Shown here: piece by piece, positions 63,832 to 64,000 of the stretch | Layout: the number at the start of each line of letters is the position of its first letter | Numbering within the stretch: the first letter of the stretch is position 1 | Assembly (NCBI RefSeq): GCF_001955655.1 | Contig: NZ_MSPW01000002.1 | Coordinates: forward strand, 434,001-498,000 | Direction of reading: 5' to 3' | Source of the DNA: Viridibacillus arenosi | GTDB taxonomy: Bacteria; Bacillota; Bacilli; Bacillales_A; Planococcaceae | Length of the DNA: 64,000 nt | Made by a program: the position numbers and the translations under genes | The notes under the pieces: generated by a model | What the model saw: the letters and a program-made list of their open reading frames with translations, nothing else | What the model was told of the DNA's origin: nothing | Databases searched by the model: none

Positions 63832-64000
63832 ATGAAAAAGAAAAAAGGTGTAATCTATGTCAGAATATCTACTGATAAAGATGAACAAAAGTCGTCACTA
63901 GAAATTCAAGAGGAGTCGTTAAAAAATATCTGTGAATCGAAAAATATTGAAATCATAGAAACATACGCAGATAAAGCGAGTGGTACACGAATTAGAAAGC
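63832..64000 (+). CDS. large serine recombinase (probable integrase), N-terminal part
   Basis: Frame from ATG 63832 (GGAGG 6 nt upstream) runs off the right edge; 56 residues visible. VIYVRISTDKDEQKSSLEIQ has the catalytic Ser of serine recombinases, and the spacing SSLEIQEESLKN...GI-like plus YADKASGTR is the start of the phage-integrase/transposon TndX type (full length usually 450-550). Together with the split comGC it is the best candidate for the enzyme that integrated the island; such enzymes commonly lie at one end of their element. Confidence 0.85.
   Translation, partial: MKKKKGVIYVRISTDKDEQKSSLEIQEESLKNICESKNIEIIETYADKASGTRIRK

Larger units (their letters stand above)
51570..64000. 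mobile_element. genomic island inserted in comGC, left end visible
   Basis: Left boundary about 51570-51590 (attL) in comGC; the right end is beyond the window. The content is AT-richer than the backbone, with long non-coding gaps, pseudogene fragments and mostly unrecognised genes. It carries a resolvase (56515), a replication-initiator-like gene (54374) and the start of a large serine recombinase (63832), which is the most likely integrase and would lie near the right end. Prophages in Streptococcus pneumoniae are known to insert in the orthologous comYC. No phage structural genes are seen, so an integrative plasmid-like element or satellite is more likely. Confidence 0.75.

Noticed and set aside
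51570..64000. Complete prophage
   Set aside because: No capsid, portal, terminase, tail or lysis genes are visible in 12.4 kb; gene content fits a satellite, integrative plasmid or genomic island instead.

Overview
The window is a low-GC Firmicutes chromosome. Its gene order follows the Bacillus subtilis yqfN-yqgY-comG stretch closely: trmK, nif3, ispH, yqfQ, cshB, nfo, yqfT, zinc ABC genes, zur, then yqfW, ispG, yqfZ, yqgB, yqgC, sodA, pbp, pst, yqzC, yqzD, rpmG, yqgN, yqgQ, yqgS, yqgU, yqgW, yqgX, yqgY and comG. Extra blocks inserted in this backbone (ter cluster, TrmB- and TetR-type regulators) and the protein variants suggest a Bacillaceae/Planococcaceae member such as a Lysinibacillus- or Solibacillus-like organism; the genus is an inference.

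Layout: 1-8.6 kb holds tRNA modification, isoprenoid, RNA helicase, DNA repair and Zur-controlled zinc uptake genes, with an unusual 18-unit 19/21-nt intergenic array (1509-1877). 8.6-14.6 kb is a mixed block of small secreted or membrane proteins, regulators, a TSUP transporter and a secreted transglutaminase-like protein. 14.7-25.0 kb is a tellurite/stress (ter) cluster: an ECF-sigma type promoter, three TerD paralogues, TerC, and six further genes (HpcH/CitE-like, phosphoribosyltransferase-TRSP, StiP, HAD, YceG-like, TelA) forming a predicted biosynthetic/stress module. 25-40 kb covers RodA/FtsW, ispG, a Na/Pi cotransporter with a possible PhoP site, sodA, a class B PBP and a Pho-regulated pstSCAB-phoU operon with five 11-nt spaced PhoP repeats. 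40-51.6 kb holds rpmG, folate and teichoic acid genes, small membrane proteins and the start of the competence operon.

At about 51.57 kb comGC is cut: the pseudopilin gene reads through its N-terminal methylation/TM region and then runs into unrelated AT-rich DNA. From there to the window end (>12.4 kb) lies a genomic island. It carries a BglII/BstYI-like nuclease next to a second PD-(D/E)XK-like protein and no visible methyltransferase, an HNH-like protein, a replication-initiator-like protein, a lipoprotein, a resolvase preceded by a res-like 28-bp inverted repeat, a zinc-finger-like protein under a palindromic operator, a SHOCT-domain membrane protein with a duplicated 3' end, an overlapping three-gene operon of unrecognised proteins (one membrane-anchored), a small membrane protein, and the start of a large serine recombinase that is probably the integrase. 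Several segments inside the island are partly duplicated with reciprocal decay, suggesting tandem or repeated acquisitions.

The strongest candidates for new biology are the unrecognised three-gene operon (60795-63076), the methyltransferase-less nuclease pair (51975-53229), and the short-unit array between nif3 and ispH together with its possible relative near 47.7 kb.
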